Made by a program: the position numbers and the translations under genes | Shown here: one piece after another, positions 21,814 to 34,180 of the stretch | How positions within the stretch are numbered: position 1 is the stretch's first letter | How the letters are laid out: the number at the start of each line of letters is the position of its first letter | The notes under the pieces: generated by a model | The model's input: only the letters and a program-made list of their open reading frames with translations | The model's database searches: none | Told to the model about the DNA's origin: nothing | NCBI GenBank assembly: GCA_037043235.1 | Contig: JAWRVZ010000029.1 | Location: 1,158,001-1,222,000, forward strand | DNA: 64,000 nucleotides | Direction of reading: 5' to 3' | Source of the DNA: Rhodeus uyekii | Taxonomy: Eukaryota > Chordata > Actinopteri > Cypriniformes > Acheilognathidae

Positions 21814-22976
21814 CAGACCTGCACAAAGAGACACCTGAGAAGGATTGATAGTGAAAGCGGGAGCGAATAACGGGAATCGGACAAAAAAACTTTGGAACAT
21901 GTTCAAATCCTCACAGAGAACCATTTCCTGCCCACCCTGAGAGAAGAACAGTTATGTATACGTGTCTAACCCTTCATCAAAACCCGTCCGCATGGTATCA
22001 GCCCTCCATAGAAAAATGATATTTTTATATAAAAAAGTGTATCCTTTATATTTTTGAAATGTGTTCTAGTTGAAGCTGCTAATAATTGTTGTATTATAAT
22101 TTGTCACCTGTAGTCCAGGCTCAGAGTTTCACAAAGTGATTAAAAATAACAACCCAGATGCAACTCCCAACATGTTTCAACACTCAGCACGTGTTGAATG
22201 TTGGACAAAAACGGGCAAATCACAGCAACCCGTGGGCCTCAGACCACACCCCTTATGTTTGCTATTTGACCTGGCTAGACCACTGTTCTGGTGCGTTGTT
22301 GCACAATCATAGCGGTGCCGATTGTAGACACCCTCTGTTTATAAAAGCACAGATTTGATGCTAATGCTATTAAGCTTGTGTTGTATTAAGGTGGGCTAAA
22401 CTCCATGTTTGTACTAACCACTTTCACTGCATGAGTGAGACTGAAAGGAGGTTTGAGCCGACAACCTCCTCACCCCCCCCCCCCCCCCAACCCCCTCCGC
22501 ATAATGAGGGCTTGAATCACGCCCAAACGCTCAGCGGACCGGGGAGGGGTCTATACCTGTGTACCCTTAACTACTCATAGCACTTGAATTACACTATGGA
22601 ATTGTTTAATTACTACAGATAATATTTTATATTTTGTCTTCTTAAATCAGTGTTCTACTTTCTTCCTGCGGTCAGTGCCATTTGTTTGCGTCTTTGTGTG
22701 TCCCCAAAATTATAATTATTCAGAATGAATGTAAATCATTATATATAAACGATCCAGATCTTCAGAAGTATTAGCTTGACTTTTGTAAGTTCTTGATTTA
22801 CATGTTTATATATGTTTTATCGTTTGTGTTGATCAGGTACGCAGAGTTGTTGTTGCTAATTGTTAAAGAGACTAGAGACTGAGCCACAGAAAGCTATATT
22901 CTACTTATCTAGTTTAATTTCATTTGTTGGTTTCCTCTGTGAAAAAAGTCTGTAAGACTGAAATAACCACTGTATT
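21814..22976 (+). other. 3' untranslated region of the phosphatase gene
   Basis: About 1.16 kb between the stop codon and tandem polyadenylation signals, without an open continuation. It contains a C-rich run near 22483-22500. The extent is inferred from the first good AATAAA signals downstream; an earlier cleavage site cannot be excluded. Confidence 0.65.
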
Positions 22977-22995
22977 AATAAACCAAACCAATAAA
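22977..22995 (+). terminator. Tandem AATAAA polyadenylation signals
   Basis: AATAAA occurs at 22977-22982 and again at 22990-22995, followed within 30 bp by a T-rich stretch (ATCTTTGTATCTTATTTTG). This is the expected signal pair for the 3' end of the phosphatase mRNA. Confidence 0.7.
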
Positions 22996-23228
22996 ATGAA
23001 TGTTCAATCTTTGTATCTTATTTTGACCTCCTCTATAATGGCTGAACGAACAGCACATCCACCCACACACACTTATCCACAACCACTCTGAGTAAAGCTG
23101 CTGTAAAATAGCTGATAAACACACCTGCGACTGCACGTCACTATGTCTATGTTAATGGGTAAGTGTAAACAGCCTGTGAATGTTCATTTATTCTATGCTG
23201 CGTCCCAATTTGCCTACATTCACTACAA

Positions 23229-23697
23229 GTATGTACTGTTTTTGTGAAGAAAAGTATGACGTTTTTGGGTGTATAGCAGAAGAGCAGACAAGGTGGGGTA
23301 AATAAACGAATAACAAGGAAACAAGGCGGGCGGGGTTACACAATGACAAGACATGAACATGCGGCCAATACGAACATGCATAGCTGCGTACCCACATGAA
23401 ACAATAAGAGACAGCGTGACAAAAACACAAACTGCGCGACATGAAACACAACACGAAAAGCATGCGGCCGATGTAAACACAAACCGCGTGCTAAATATTA
23501 CACACAGACGAGAGAGACCGCGGCACAAGCAAAGTTCGAAACTGCCCATTCACAAGACATAGAGCGTCTGCGCATATACAATCCAAAGCACATTTCTCAG
23601 AACACTGAACGTTTCTATGGCATCGATGGCCTGTATGTACTGTTGTTGTGTAGAAAAAGTATGCAGTTTTTGAGTGTATAGCAGAAGAGTAGACAAG
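23229..23697. mobile_element. MITE-like repeat carrying an internal LTR fragment
   Basis: Two near-identical 60-bp words, both with GTATGTACTGTT and then AGTATAGCAGAAGAG-type sequence (GTGTATAGCAGAAGAGCAGA, GTGTATAGCAGAAGAGTAGA), lie at 23229-23290 and 23632-23697 in the same orientation. They flank a fragment of the TGTCAGGGTT LTR family. The host repeat resembles the CTGCGT...CATACTTT type seen around 16720. Confidence 0.5.
23293..23560 (-). mobile_element. Fragment of the TGTCAGGGTT-family LTR
   Basis: On the minus strand this segment matches the middle of the solo LTRs at 42182 and 54046: GTAACCCCGCCCGCCTTGTT, then GCATGTTCATGTCTTGTCAT, then repeated CGGCCGCATG/TTTACATCGGCCGCATG words. 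Both LTR ends are missing, so it is a truncated remnant. Confidence 0.65.
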
Positions 23698-24083
23698 CTT
23701 CGTGACAAGCTATTTTGTCACAGGCCATTCACAGCAGCGCCATCTTTAATTTTTAATGGGATTGAAATCGAGGCTGGGAGGGATAGACATAGCCTACATC
23801 TCTTCAGTGGTTTTTACTGTTATTGTTCTTGGATTTTTTTCTGCTGACGAAACAGTGCAAATATATATATATATACAAGGAATTTCAGTAGGTGAAAATC
23901 AACATGAAAAAGTAGACGATAGAAAATAAAAGACAACATGAGCTGTGGAAATTATAAGTGATGTATGAGGTTTATACAGCTTTTTACAGCAAATGCCACT
24001 GAAAACATGATCAGTTTATCCCTCACAGCCTCGCTTTCCTAGCTGAGTTAGTGTTGCTCTGAATAAGGACTGTAGTTGTGTCT

Positions 24084-24345
24084 TTAAAGGGTTAGTTCAG
24101 CCAAAAATTTGAATTATCCTATAGTTTACTCACCCTCAAGCAATCTTAGGTGTATATGACTTTCAGCCAAACACAATCAGAGTTATATTTAACAATAACC
24201 TGGCTCTTCCAAGCCTTATAATCAAATTGATTGATACCTGAGATTTTGAAGCTTATCTCGATTGTGTTTGGCTGAAAGAAGAAAGTCGTATACACCTAAG
24301 ATGGTTTTTCGTAAACTAACCTTTTTGCATGAACTAACCTTTTAA
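24084..24345. mobile_element. Short palindromic MITE with TTAAAGGGTTAGTTC termini
   Basis: Ends TTAAAGGGTTAGTTC and GAACTAACCTTTTAA are inverted copies with one change. A second, longer internal palindrome pairs 24143-24182 (TCTTAGGTGTATATGACTT...CAGCCAAACACAATC) with 24258-24303. The whole 262 bp could fold into a long hairpin. This is a foldback MITE; there is no coding potential. Confidence 0.75.
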
Positions 24346-25132
24346 CGGGAACGCTCTGACTTACTTGCATCCTGTCACCATTTAATTGATCCTGCTAATC
24401 ATCTTGTCACTGTTAATTCTCCACATTCAGTTTAATTTAATCTCCCACCGTATCTGACAGAAATGTAGAAGCACGTTGATCTGCCAGTCATGGGTCTTTC
24501 TTGAGGAGAACTCTCCTCTCTACTCAACCATCGGTCGCGCACATCTTCCATGTTTGTAGTTTAACACCTTTTTATTTATGCTTGTAGTTCTAATTGAATC
24601 CCCATATAACATGCAATGGGTTGAGGGCAATATTATCTGCTAAATCTCGCTTCTCATTGCTCAAATTGACGCTTCCTCATTTCCTCGTTCCTCTATCCTC
24701 CAGCCCTTGACCCGGAAACCAAGAAAAGAAAGCCATCTTGAAGGGCATCTCAATTCTCTAATTGCACTGTGAGGAACAAGGAGCGAGGAAGCTTCCTAGA
24801 TCTATCCCGAGTGCCAGATTTGAGAATCCTTGCTGTTTTACCAAGAGTGGCTAAATGCTAATGCTAACAAATCAACTTTTATCACATGACTACTTTACAA
24901 TAACACAAAAAAAAATACACATAAGCAATGCAAGGGTGACACCGGCCTTTGAACATTCCCTCCATGGCAAAAATCACTAATGCATGACCTCTCATGCATT
25001 ATTGCTTCACCAGGCATAATTTTAAGGCTTGAACTTCAACTCAATATGTTAGAGTGATAAAATATTGAAACATTTCTGTCATGAAAAACACAGGAGCAGC
25101 TCTTCGAGGAAACTAGTTTAACATTAGAGGTC

Positions 25133-25136
<4 letters not shown>

Positions 25137-25184
<48 letters not shown>

Positions 25185-25201
25185 AGCATCATTCCACACT
25201 G

Positions 25202-25236
<35 letters not shown>
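25137..25236. repeat. Two (CT)n microsatellites with a (CA)n tract
   Basis: CT runs at about 25137-25168 and 25205-25236 with a CA run (25169-25184) between. Simple sequence only. Confidence 0.95.
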
Positions 25237-25239
<3 letters not shown>

Positions 25240-25979
25240 TTGGCTGTTTCTTGGGTCATTCTACCATTGCGATTCCAGGCCAGATAGAAACTGGCAAAGT
25301 GCTAGAAGCAGAGGAGGAGGCTTTGCTTTTTTTTCTTCTTCTCCAGTGTACCTACTTCCAGACGCAGTGAACAGAGTAAAAGGCAGCCGAGATCAGAGTG
25401 AGCAAGGGAGAGATAAAGCAATTGAGAGATAGAGAGAGAGCGAGTGAGTAGCAGTAAAGGCATGAGTGGAGGTGCGGTATGAGGGGCGAGGGGGGAGTTT
25501 CTGTGGTTGGCTGCTGGTGTGGCGCAGGGAGGTGTTGGGGGCTCGGGTGGGAAGGAATGTGACCGTGGTTTTGGGGCTGTTTTGTTTCACAATGTTGTTA
25601 CCAAGGAACATATTTCATACCTGACGTGTAGTGTACATGTTCCATAATGTATGGCCCTCCTCTTTTACATAATGCACTTCGCTCAACTCGTCTTGCCACT
25701 TTGATTCTCCAACGGCCTTCACTCTGCTCCATAATCATGCGGCCCGGAAACAACAACGATAATCAGAGACAGACTCTTCCTGTTAATAAAACTCCCTGCT
25801 ACTATAAAGACATGACACGGCATTTACAAAGCATTTAAAACTAAGATCCACATTATCCAAAATTTCATTGACTCACATAACTCCATTCCCCTCTCTCCGA
25901 ATACCTATCATAAAGAAGCCATTTTTCACATCCAGTCAAATCCCAATGGATACAATTAAGTCCCAATCATACATGTTTT

Positions 25980-26290
25980 TTACTTTTTTCAACACTGATG
26001 ATAAGAAATGTTTTATTGAGCGGCAAATCAGAATTTAGGATGATTTTGAAGGATCATGTGACACTGAAGACTGGAGTAATGATGCTGAAAATATAAACAC
26101 ATGACAGCTGGTTTTAAACAATCTGTATTGTAAAAAAAGCCCTATATAAATGAAAGGAGTAAATTATGTCTTAAAATTCAGAAAGCAAAATGGTTGTTTT
26201 AAAGTGTAATACTGTTTAACAATATTTACAATTTTATTGCATTTTAAATTAAACATATGCAGCCTTGGTGCACTTAAAAAAAAATCTTAC
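25980..26290 (-). repeat. Dispersed ~300-bp fish repeat, copy 2
   Basis: Reverse complement of the family at 2337-2645: GATCATGTGACACTGAAGAC then TGGAGTAATGATGCTGAAAA, and downstream TTGCATTTTAAATTAAACAT and GCAGCCTTGGTGCACTTAAA. No coding capacity. Confidence 0.7.
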
Positions 26291-29221
26291 CAGCAATTTT
26301 ATAATGGTGGAAATTGATAAAAATAGATATACAAAACATACTATTTTGCTCAGAAATATTTCTCATTACAGAAGTACAATGGGTTAGGAATTGAATTTCA
26401 TAACCTTAACTTCTGTACTATTATATAGCAGAGCATTTAGCAGGAAATTCTTCAGGTCAGGATGTGGTTTTATGCACTTCTGATTTAAGGGTGAAAAGTA
26501 GGTTATGATATTATTTTCTTTGACCATGTAGGTAAGTCATTTCGGAGGTGAAGTAAGAAGAAGAATTTGTGCAGAATGAGACTAGAGACATTGATTTGGA
26601 AAGATAGTAAATATTGCAAAACGCTGATATCATGTTGTCTTAAAAGCAGTAATTTTGCTGACTTTCAGAGTCCAAATCAATCCAAATCAGCATGTGTGCG
26701 ATCCATCAGTCGAAACAGAAGGATTATGAATGGGAAACTAAAATGTCCAAGCAAGCAGTGCACATGGAGTGATGAAACGAACATGCCGGCTATAGTCACC
26801 AGAGCACAAAATCCCTCCATCCAGGAAACAGCCGCAGCAGACCAGTGGAATGCAACACCACTAACACACAAAGTCTTATTTTCTATGAAGTCCAGGATGA
26901 ATTTCCATTTTTGAACTGTGTAGCATTATCCATATATATTAATCCACAAGAAGGAGTCAATACGAAGTGGCATTGACTAAAAATTAAAAACTTCATACAT
27001 CAATGCCAACAGGTGTCACTATGAAACTCAAGACCACTGAGACAGTGGTGAGTGTAAGCTGATTTTCAACCAGCTTTTTATTGCTACAATGTCAGTATGT
27101 AAATGAACAATGTTTAGTTTTTCTCAGTGTTACCTGGACTGAGAAATTCCTATTTATTTGTGAAAACAGCAGTTTCTTTCCATTTTATTCCCCTCCACCC
27201 AAACCACTGTGTTCGTTGTCATTCATTTTGACTACAAACAGAGGTTTTTCCGATTTTCCGCCACTGTTTTTGTTCCATATTTATGATTCTTTGCAGCCTT
27301 TAACTGCTGGAAACAAAAAGAAACTCACTCCCGCTAAATGTTTACTCTTTGAATTCTCGCCACTCCTGCAACAATACAGGTCAACACCTTTATGACTAAA
27401 AGTTTGCTAAGAAGTATTTCCTACATAAGAAAGGCGGTATTTGACTCTGGTAAGCAGACTGGTGGGAACGGCCTTGGACAGAAAAATTATTGGGGTTGAA
27501 GTTTTCCTTAGAGACAATAGTTTGGGAGTAGCACAGACTTCCACACATGCAGTCAAATTTACACCTTCAATCTTTAACCCTAACCCTAATCCTTTAAGCA
27601 ATAAATCGTCAGATGGATTTGTTAAACTGGATATTCTACACAAAAAAAGTCTCACACTTTATCCGTTTGTAAGGGTTAAAGTATTACTTTATTAAAAAAT
27701 CAGATTTCAAGTTGGCTTTAAATACATTCTTTCAAGTCCTTTCATGTCTTTTTCTGCACAACGGTAGCATCTGGCTTGCCACAGGACATTTCGATCTGCC
27801 TGATTGAGTCTTAATAGCAGCCTGTGAAATACTTTAGACCCTTCACCCTTCATTATGAAAGAAAATAAAGATTACACAACTTTCTTCAACAACTCACATA
27901 TGGTTCATACCTCAGGGGAATCAGACTGATAAGAAATTAAGGGAACAAACAATCAAAAATAGCTGCCCTTATAAATAAAAGAAATGTCCAGAGATAAGAA
28001 CGGAGTGTGACGAAGGATGTCTCTTGCATGTATTTTCCCACGTAGGTTCCCTTGATTCCAGTCCGGCCAGACGTGAGCATACCTAGGACATACCTTCCCG
28101 GATCTGATTACGACCCTATTGCCTCATTATCAAGAACACTTGCAAACAAAAGGCCGGCAACACTGCACCGGCATGGCTGTGATTCCCCCCGCTGTAGCAT
28201 TAAAACTACCTCATAAATCCAAAGCCACAAACGCTTTGCTATATAATGATCGTCATTTTTTATTTACGCTCTCACTGCAGCTTATGACGGAGGCGTTAAT
28301 CTGCTCTGGGAAAAGGCTAAACCTCAGCACTGGCAAAATGAGTTGGATGAAAGTGCTGTTCGGTATCAGCCCTGTTCTCGCCACGCTCTGCGGCTCACGG
28401 CTTCAACCCTGCGTGATGCCAGCTCAATTCCTAATAGAATTAGCTTGGATTAATTGGCTGTTTATATTCAGGAGTTCCAGTCTTGTTCCTTTCCCTGATA
28501 TGGAGTGCATTGCTCCATTTATCCCAGTAATGAAAGTGGAGAATGCAGTGGCAGCGGTCATTACCGCTCCCTGACCAGAACAATGTGTTCTGACTCAAGC
28601 CTGTGAAAGACATTAACTAGGCCGTCTGAGAACATTGATGACTAAATATCTCAGTCTCTTTCCTTCGGAGCTGACCGCAGGGACTGCAGCAGGGTCAACG
28701 GCACCGAACCAAGCGAGAAAACAACTCCAATGAGTTCAAAAATAGCCCGATGCCCCTGAGGGCGGAAGCGAGGGATGAAGATGGAAATCAGATGTGCGGT
28801 GGAGATCTCTGGTGTCTGTGTTTTTACCTGCCCGGCTTGAACCTGCCAAGTCATACCTGAGAGGACAGACCCACAGAGGCATACCGCCACACATCAAGAT
28901 TTAACACACTTCTACGTCACACACACACATGTTTGTGCAACAAAAGGTAAATCCCTTGCTGTTTTATCATTTGGAACATCCATTTACAGTGTTAAGTGAA
29001 GCGTCTAGAAACATCTCCTGAGTTTCTCGGGTTTTGATCAAATTCTGTACGTCATTTTTTTTTTTGATTAACACGTTCTCTAAAGATTTCAGGAAGATAT
29101 GTTAAAGTGCACACTTTTTGTGCTGTTAGTCTATTTATTTTAGGTTATGGTCCTAAATTACGCTAATGTGATGCATCTTTATTGGGGCAAAAATGATCAA
29201 CTTTCACATCTTTATCAAATG
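26291..29221. other. Intergenic stretch without recognised genes; possible conserved non-coding block near 28.0-28.9 kb
   Basis: No exon is supported. The 28.0-28.9 kb part is of higher GC and complexity, lacks repeats seen elsewhere and holds homeodomain-type TAATTGG and AATTAGC words near 28435-28460. A 151-codon open frame at 28119-28574 has no recognisable domain and no splice support. Whether this is conserved regulatory DNA cannot be told from one sequence. Confidence 0.35.
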
Positions 29222-29372
29222 TGGCCTTTCCTGTTGCTCAAACAGTAAAGAGTGGTGCTTGGAACGCCAAGGTCATGAGTTCGATTCCCAGGGAAAGCAA
29301 GAACTGATTAGAATGTCAATGTGTGCCTTGAATGTAATGTAAGTCGTTTTGGATAAAAGCTTAAATGTAAAT
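29222..29372 (+). mobile_element. tRNA-derived SINE, copy 2
   Basis: Head GTTGCTCAAACAGTAAAGAG then TGGTGCTTGGAACGCCAAGG, box B AGTTCGATTCC (29278-29288), then CAGGGAAAGCAAGAACTGAT and tail GTAAGTCGTTTTGGATAAAA. Box A/box B spacing is tRNA-like but the tRNA fold is degraded. It is not a functional tRNA gene. Confidence 0.8.
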
Positions 29373-29411
29373 TGAAGAACCCATTTTCATTTTAGTTCTA
29401 GTAGACATATA

Positions 29412-29778
29412 CAGTAATCCCTCTCCAATTCGCGGTTCAAGTTTTGCAGCCTCAGTGCATTGCGGATTTTTAAAAAATATTAAAAATATTCAAAAATACC
29501 GCCATATCGGCAGCCGTATTGCGGAAAGCAGCGTTGTTTCATCATGATGTGAGATAAACAGTTTCACTGGATGCCAGACAAAGAGAAACTCTCTCAGAGG
29601 CTTTGAACATGCCCACGGCACTCAGACAAGACACGTGATTGGTCCCCGGCGTGAGATCGACCAATGAGAGCACGAGTGGATGTATCCCGTGAGCTGATTG
29701 GCTGATCCTACTTCGTGGATTTTCACCTATCACGGGTGGTGCCGGTCCACATTAACCGCGATAAACGAGGGATCACTG
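29412..29778 (+). mobile_element. Pogo/Tigger-like MITE, CAGTRATCCCTCG family, copy 2 (intact ends)
   Basis: TA|CAGTAATCCCTCTCCAATTC at the left and CGAGGGATCACTG|TA at the right, with TA duplication on both sides; 367 bp. Interior words include ACCGCCATATCGGCAGC, GTTTCATCATGATGTGAG and three CCAAT/ATTGG boxes. No ORF of transposase type. Confidence 0.9.
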
Positions 29779-30351
29779 TAGTCTCTTTTTGACTTTGCCC
29801 CTACTTGTCAATCAACTGTTATTAGAGGATTAGTTGACTGGCTGCTTAATATCTGCTAACTCTTCATTATGATTAAAAGGCAGCCAAGATCCCCAACAGA
29901 CATTCTACTTACTATATGTAAATTTACAACTACATGTCAACTTATTCTACTAACCCTAATACTCAACTAATACTCTGGTTTTAGTATACTCAACGAATAC
30001 TTAGGAAATACATCAGATTTGATGTAGTTAGTTGAAATGTAGGTGCACCTTTACATATAATCAACAGAGTGTGCTGTTATCAAATTGAGGAATTCAAAAG
30101 TTTGTGCAAAGGTTTTGAATAAAACAACACCTGACATGCTTTTTTCATGACTATTGAGCTCATGCTGTTCATATAGTAATTACCACAACAGTCATGAGGA
30201 GTGTTATCGGATCTGTGATGGCGCCACACAGGGTATTAGTTTATTCTTGTGTGTCCATGTTAAACATTATGCTCGAGGGCGACTTTCCACCATAGAAACA
30301 GTGTCAAGGTTACCTGGGTTAACTGTGTTACATCAACCTTTGAAGCCACAC

Positions 30352-30355
<4 letters not shown>

Positions 30356-30411
<56 letters not shown>
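30356..30411. repeat. (GA)n microsatellite
   Basis: About 27 uninterrupted GA units. It creates an artefactual RERERE open frame. Confidence 0.95.
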
Positions 30412-30412
<1 letters not shown>

Positions 30413-32249
30413 CCACACCTGTCTAGATAAGACGGACAGAAAGGAATTTCAAGGAAAACATGCTTTTTCGTCTATAACTTAGTCACTTAAAACTAAACAA
30501 ATGAGACAGACAAGGTCTTGTACTGAAAAAGATTGCAAGTTCTGTGTTTGTTATAGCTTGTGAGAGCCAAGTCACAATCCGCTTGCAAATAAGTGTGTTG
30601 TTGTGTGCATTTGGGCAGGTGTGCATTAATAGTTCATGGCACTTCACCATTAAAACAAAATGGTGTGCAGTAAAATCAAAGCCTCTGAGTTGGGCAGCAC
30701 TGTTTAATACTGAACAGCTCATGAAGCAACTGACTCAGGGCCAAAATCAGACATGCACTGAAATGAGACAAATTAGCTTTTATTTGAAATGACTAATAAC
30801 ATTAAATATACAGTATATATTCCCCAGATTGGCTCCAGATTGGGAAAAACAGCACAGTTAAACATGCTGTTAAATGCATTTTTTTTCATGCACCATTGAA
30901 GAAAGCAGGATATTTAAAATGATTTAAAATAAAATACATTTTAAACTGACTTTTGGTAACTTTTCTGGACCCTTGTGTTGACAAATGTTGCTTTTATTAA
31001 TATTATTTTTGTTTTTTTACTGGAGCTAAAATTACTAAATTTCCCAACTGTTTTGTCCAGTTTTATTTCTGGGATTTTTATGTATGTTGTCAAAATACAT
31101 GAATACTTTATCTGTGATATACAATAAATTGTGTTTTTCACTGAGTGAGAAGGAGAGGAAGAGAGAGAGAGGGGGGGGGGGATACAATGTGGAGTGATGG
31201 GTGTGTGTGTGTGTGTGTGAGTGAGAGAGAGAGAGATGCTTTGTTGGCATTGTGTTTTAATTTAAAGAATGATAATGGCTAGACTTGTGTCTTAAAGTTA
31301 GCCATGCAAATGCCTCAAGCACAACGGTATATTTTGCTTTGTTTTTAGGTGTCTAAAATATTCAGCGTTTATAACTTCTGGATGGAAGAAATCTCTGACC
31401 AAAGTCAACACACTGTTTTCCCTTCAGTGTTTTCTACAGAACAGAATGGAGAGAATTTAAATGAGCTTCCACTTTGTTGCAGAATAAGCTACAATTCCTG
31501 CCAGGCTTCATGCCAGCGCTCACAAGTCTGGCTTGAAAGATTATGCCTGCAGTACAGAGCAGATTTAGATGATTTTCAGATAGATGGATAGATTGAGTTG
31601 TACATTGGATCCCTGTTGGTCCTAACATTGTAAAATTGTACTGTTTGGACATTGGATCAGTCCTTAAAATGCGGTAATATCTCTCATACTTCAATGTTTT
31701 TCTTCAGCATCAGTCCAGAGCAATTCATTTAAATAAAGGGAATGCATTTTTCCTCATCCCATTATTAACTCTATCACCACAAGCATTTCTGAAAAAAGTT
31801 TCCACACCAGCAACAACATTTTTGACAGTTTTCTGAAAATGTTAAAAGAAAGAACAGAGCCATTTAATTCTTTAGTTCGTCCTGGGTTGACATTTCATTC
31901 AGTAACCTTAGGCAGTTTTGATGTATATGCTGTTGAATATTGACAATCGCATTATTTTATACAATATCGCTTGTTTCTGCTTCTTTTTCACCCCCAATTT
32001 TTGGCCAAGAGAGTCAGTCCTCTATATTGTAAAATAGTGAAAACAGCTGGCAAATTCAGTCAGTCAGTGGCAGGGAAAGAGTTAATGGCTGTGCTGTGGT
32101 TATTGTCAGGAAACACTGATGTATATGTGAGAATGGCGTGCTGCGCTATAACATGCGACTGAAAGATTGCAGCCTTTATCCACAAGCAGCTGGAGCGACT
32201 TGAAGGATTGGCCCAACTCCACATTACAGCTGTTATCATCGGCCCAGGG

Positions 32250-32284
<35 letters not shown>

Positions 32285-33309
32285 GGAGACGGTTCAAATG
32301 ATAGCAACTCTGTAAAATGGTTTGTGTTACAGAGTAAAGGAAAGATTGTAAAGTTTATACGAGCACTTACAGGCAACTGAAGGCTATTAGGGCTGCTGTA
32401 AGTGCTCATCTTAGAAAGGTGTTTCACTGCTGTTGAAGGAAAGCACAGATTGATATTACATAGGCCTATTGATTTGTCCCACAGAGCCAGGCTTTTGACT
32501 ATTGGCACAAAGTCAGGTCTACATTATAGATTATTCTTGCCAAGAACTGCCCAATAACACAAGAAAAGGCTGACATGAGCACACAGTTCACTTCTTTGAG
32601 TGATGGATCGGGCGAGTAAATCTGAAACCAATCAAATATACATCAACATGCACTGAAGTGTAGAACATGAGTAGAGTGTGTAGTAATGCAAGTAGCATAT
32701 TTCAACTGATCTTCTGTTCACAATGGAAAAGTACTGATTATTTAACAGATATTACTTATGAAAACAAAGTTATGATTCCATGTTCACATTAGGAGCCTCA
32801 TTTATAAAGCATGCTTATGCACAGATTTGATCTTATAGTGTGCGTACGCTAAAATCCTCACTGAAAATATACAGTATTTATGAAAACGGTCTTCTTGAGT
32901 CTGATTACTGCAGGTATTTGAACATCCAAAGCATTCTTGCCGTTCGACAATCTCAAGAAAAGGATTCAGATGTTGACTGGTGCTCTTTTAATGACATTAA
33001 TTAGGCTGCGCACATTCAAGATCATTCATGATTAATAGATTTCATTTTCCATGCGCACATTCGTTCTCTCAATCACACGTAGCGTAAGCATATTTGAGAA
33101 ATGTAAGATGTAAACAAAGGTAGGTTGGTTTTTATGCAAGATATTATACAGTAAATAAGGCACTATGACTGTTATGACAATTATGGACTTTGATGTTTTG
33201 AAAATATATTAATATCTTGAGTTATATACAGTATTTATGCATTTGCTCTGAAATTACAAACTTTGGTCTTCAGTTTTTTGTCAAAAAAACATTTTATGTT
33301 TTCGAAAGA
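30412..33309. other. Intergenic stretch; microsatellites only
   Basis: Contains a (G)n/(GT)n/(GA)n compound tract at about 31157-31236 and a (TG)n tract at about 32249-32281. No exon, element end or conserved protein is recognised. Near 32795-32870 is a CTCATTTATAAAGCATGCTT type word that looks like a degraded interspersed repeat. Confidence 0.5.
32249..32281. repeat. (TG)n microsatellite
   Basis: About 16 TG units; the minus-strand THTHTH frame here is an artefact. Confidence 0.95.
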
Positions 33310-34180
33310 AGTCTGTTTTTGTTCAGCAAAGCTTAATTTATTGCATTAAAAATACTGTAAAAAAACAATACAATTATAAAATTGTTTGCTTTCTGTTTTA
33401 ATCTATTTTAAAGTGTAATTTATTCCTGTGATCAAAGCTGTATTTTCAGCATCAGTAATCCAGTTTTCAGTGTCACATGATCCTTCGGAAATCAGATATG
33501 ATGATTTGATGCTCAAGTAACATTTGTGATTATTATCAATTTTGAAAACAGCTGTGCAGCTTCAAATATTTTGTTGAAACCTTTAAAACTATTTCAGAAT
33601 TCTTTGATGAATAGAAAGTCAGTACAGTAATGCCTAGGTTTACTTTTAGTTTAATTCGTTCCAAGAGCTCGTAACCCAAAATTCTCTTACGTCAAAACAA
33701 TTTTCCCCATAAGAATGCTGTAAATCACTTATAAAAGTATCACTGTGGTGAATGATGCAACCAAACCGAGCGACGCTGAGAGAATGAATGAGTTAAGGGG
33801 TGATAAAGGGGTTGGAACCACGTGACTGTGTTATAGAGGCTGTGTTTAGGATATTTCCAGTAAAAATGTGCGCGACGATGCTGAGCGTTAGGACTTTTCC
33901 ACACAAAAATGCGCGTGGGCAAGGGAAAAAAATTCTCGCACTCAGATACAATGCTCGTACAACGATTTGACCCTCCATGCCCGTACACCAATTTGCTCGA
34001 ATACAAAGTTACTCGTAATCCGAGGTATTACTGTATTTGCATTTATTAAATGTATTATTACATATCTGTTAAAGAATGCCTTAAATCAATCAATCTACCT
34101 ATCACTGTATATTAACATTATACGTGACTCTTTTAATCAATGTAATGCACCCTTGATGAATAAAAGTATTAATGTCTCTT
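33310..34180 (+). repeat. Dispersed ~300-bp fish repeat, copy 3, split by a MITE
   Basis: The left part (33310-33624) has GCATTAAAAATACTGTAAAA, GTAATTTATTCCTGTGATCA, AGCATCAGTAATCCAGTTTT and CAGAATTCTTTGATGAATAG. The right part (34034-34180) resumes with TTTGCATTTATTAAATG and ends CCTTGATGAATAAAAGTATT. The break is exactly the MITE at 33625-34033. This copy therefore shows a longer version of the repeat than copy 1. Confidence 0.75.
33625..34033. mobile_element. Pogo/Tigger-like MITE, CAGTAATGCCTAGG family
   Basis: TA|CAGTAATGCCTAGGTTTAC opens and GTAATCCGAGGTATTACTG|TA closes the 409-bp element, with TA on both sides. The interior has AATTCGTTCCAAGAGCTCGT in the style of the other pogo-like copies but forms a separate subfamily. 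It is inserted into the dispersed repeat copy 3. Confidence 0.85.

Noticed and set aside
28119..28574. 151-codon plus-strand ORF
   Set aside because: No recognisable domain, no splice-site or polyadenylation context; composition is that of non-coding DNA.
29222..29300. tRNA-like box A/box B as a tRNA gene
   Set aside because: It is followed by a shared SINE body and tail, recurs at least four times in the window, and the cloverleaf is degraded.
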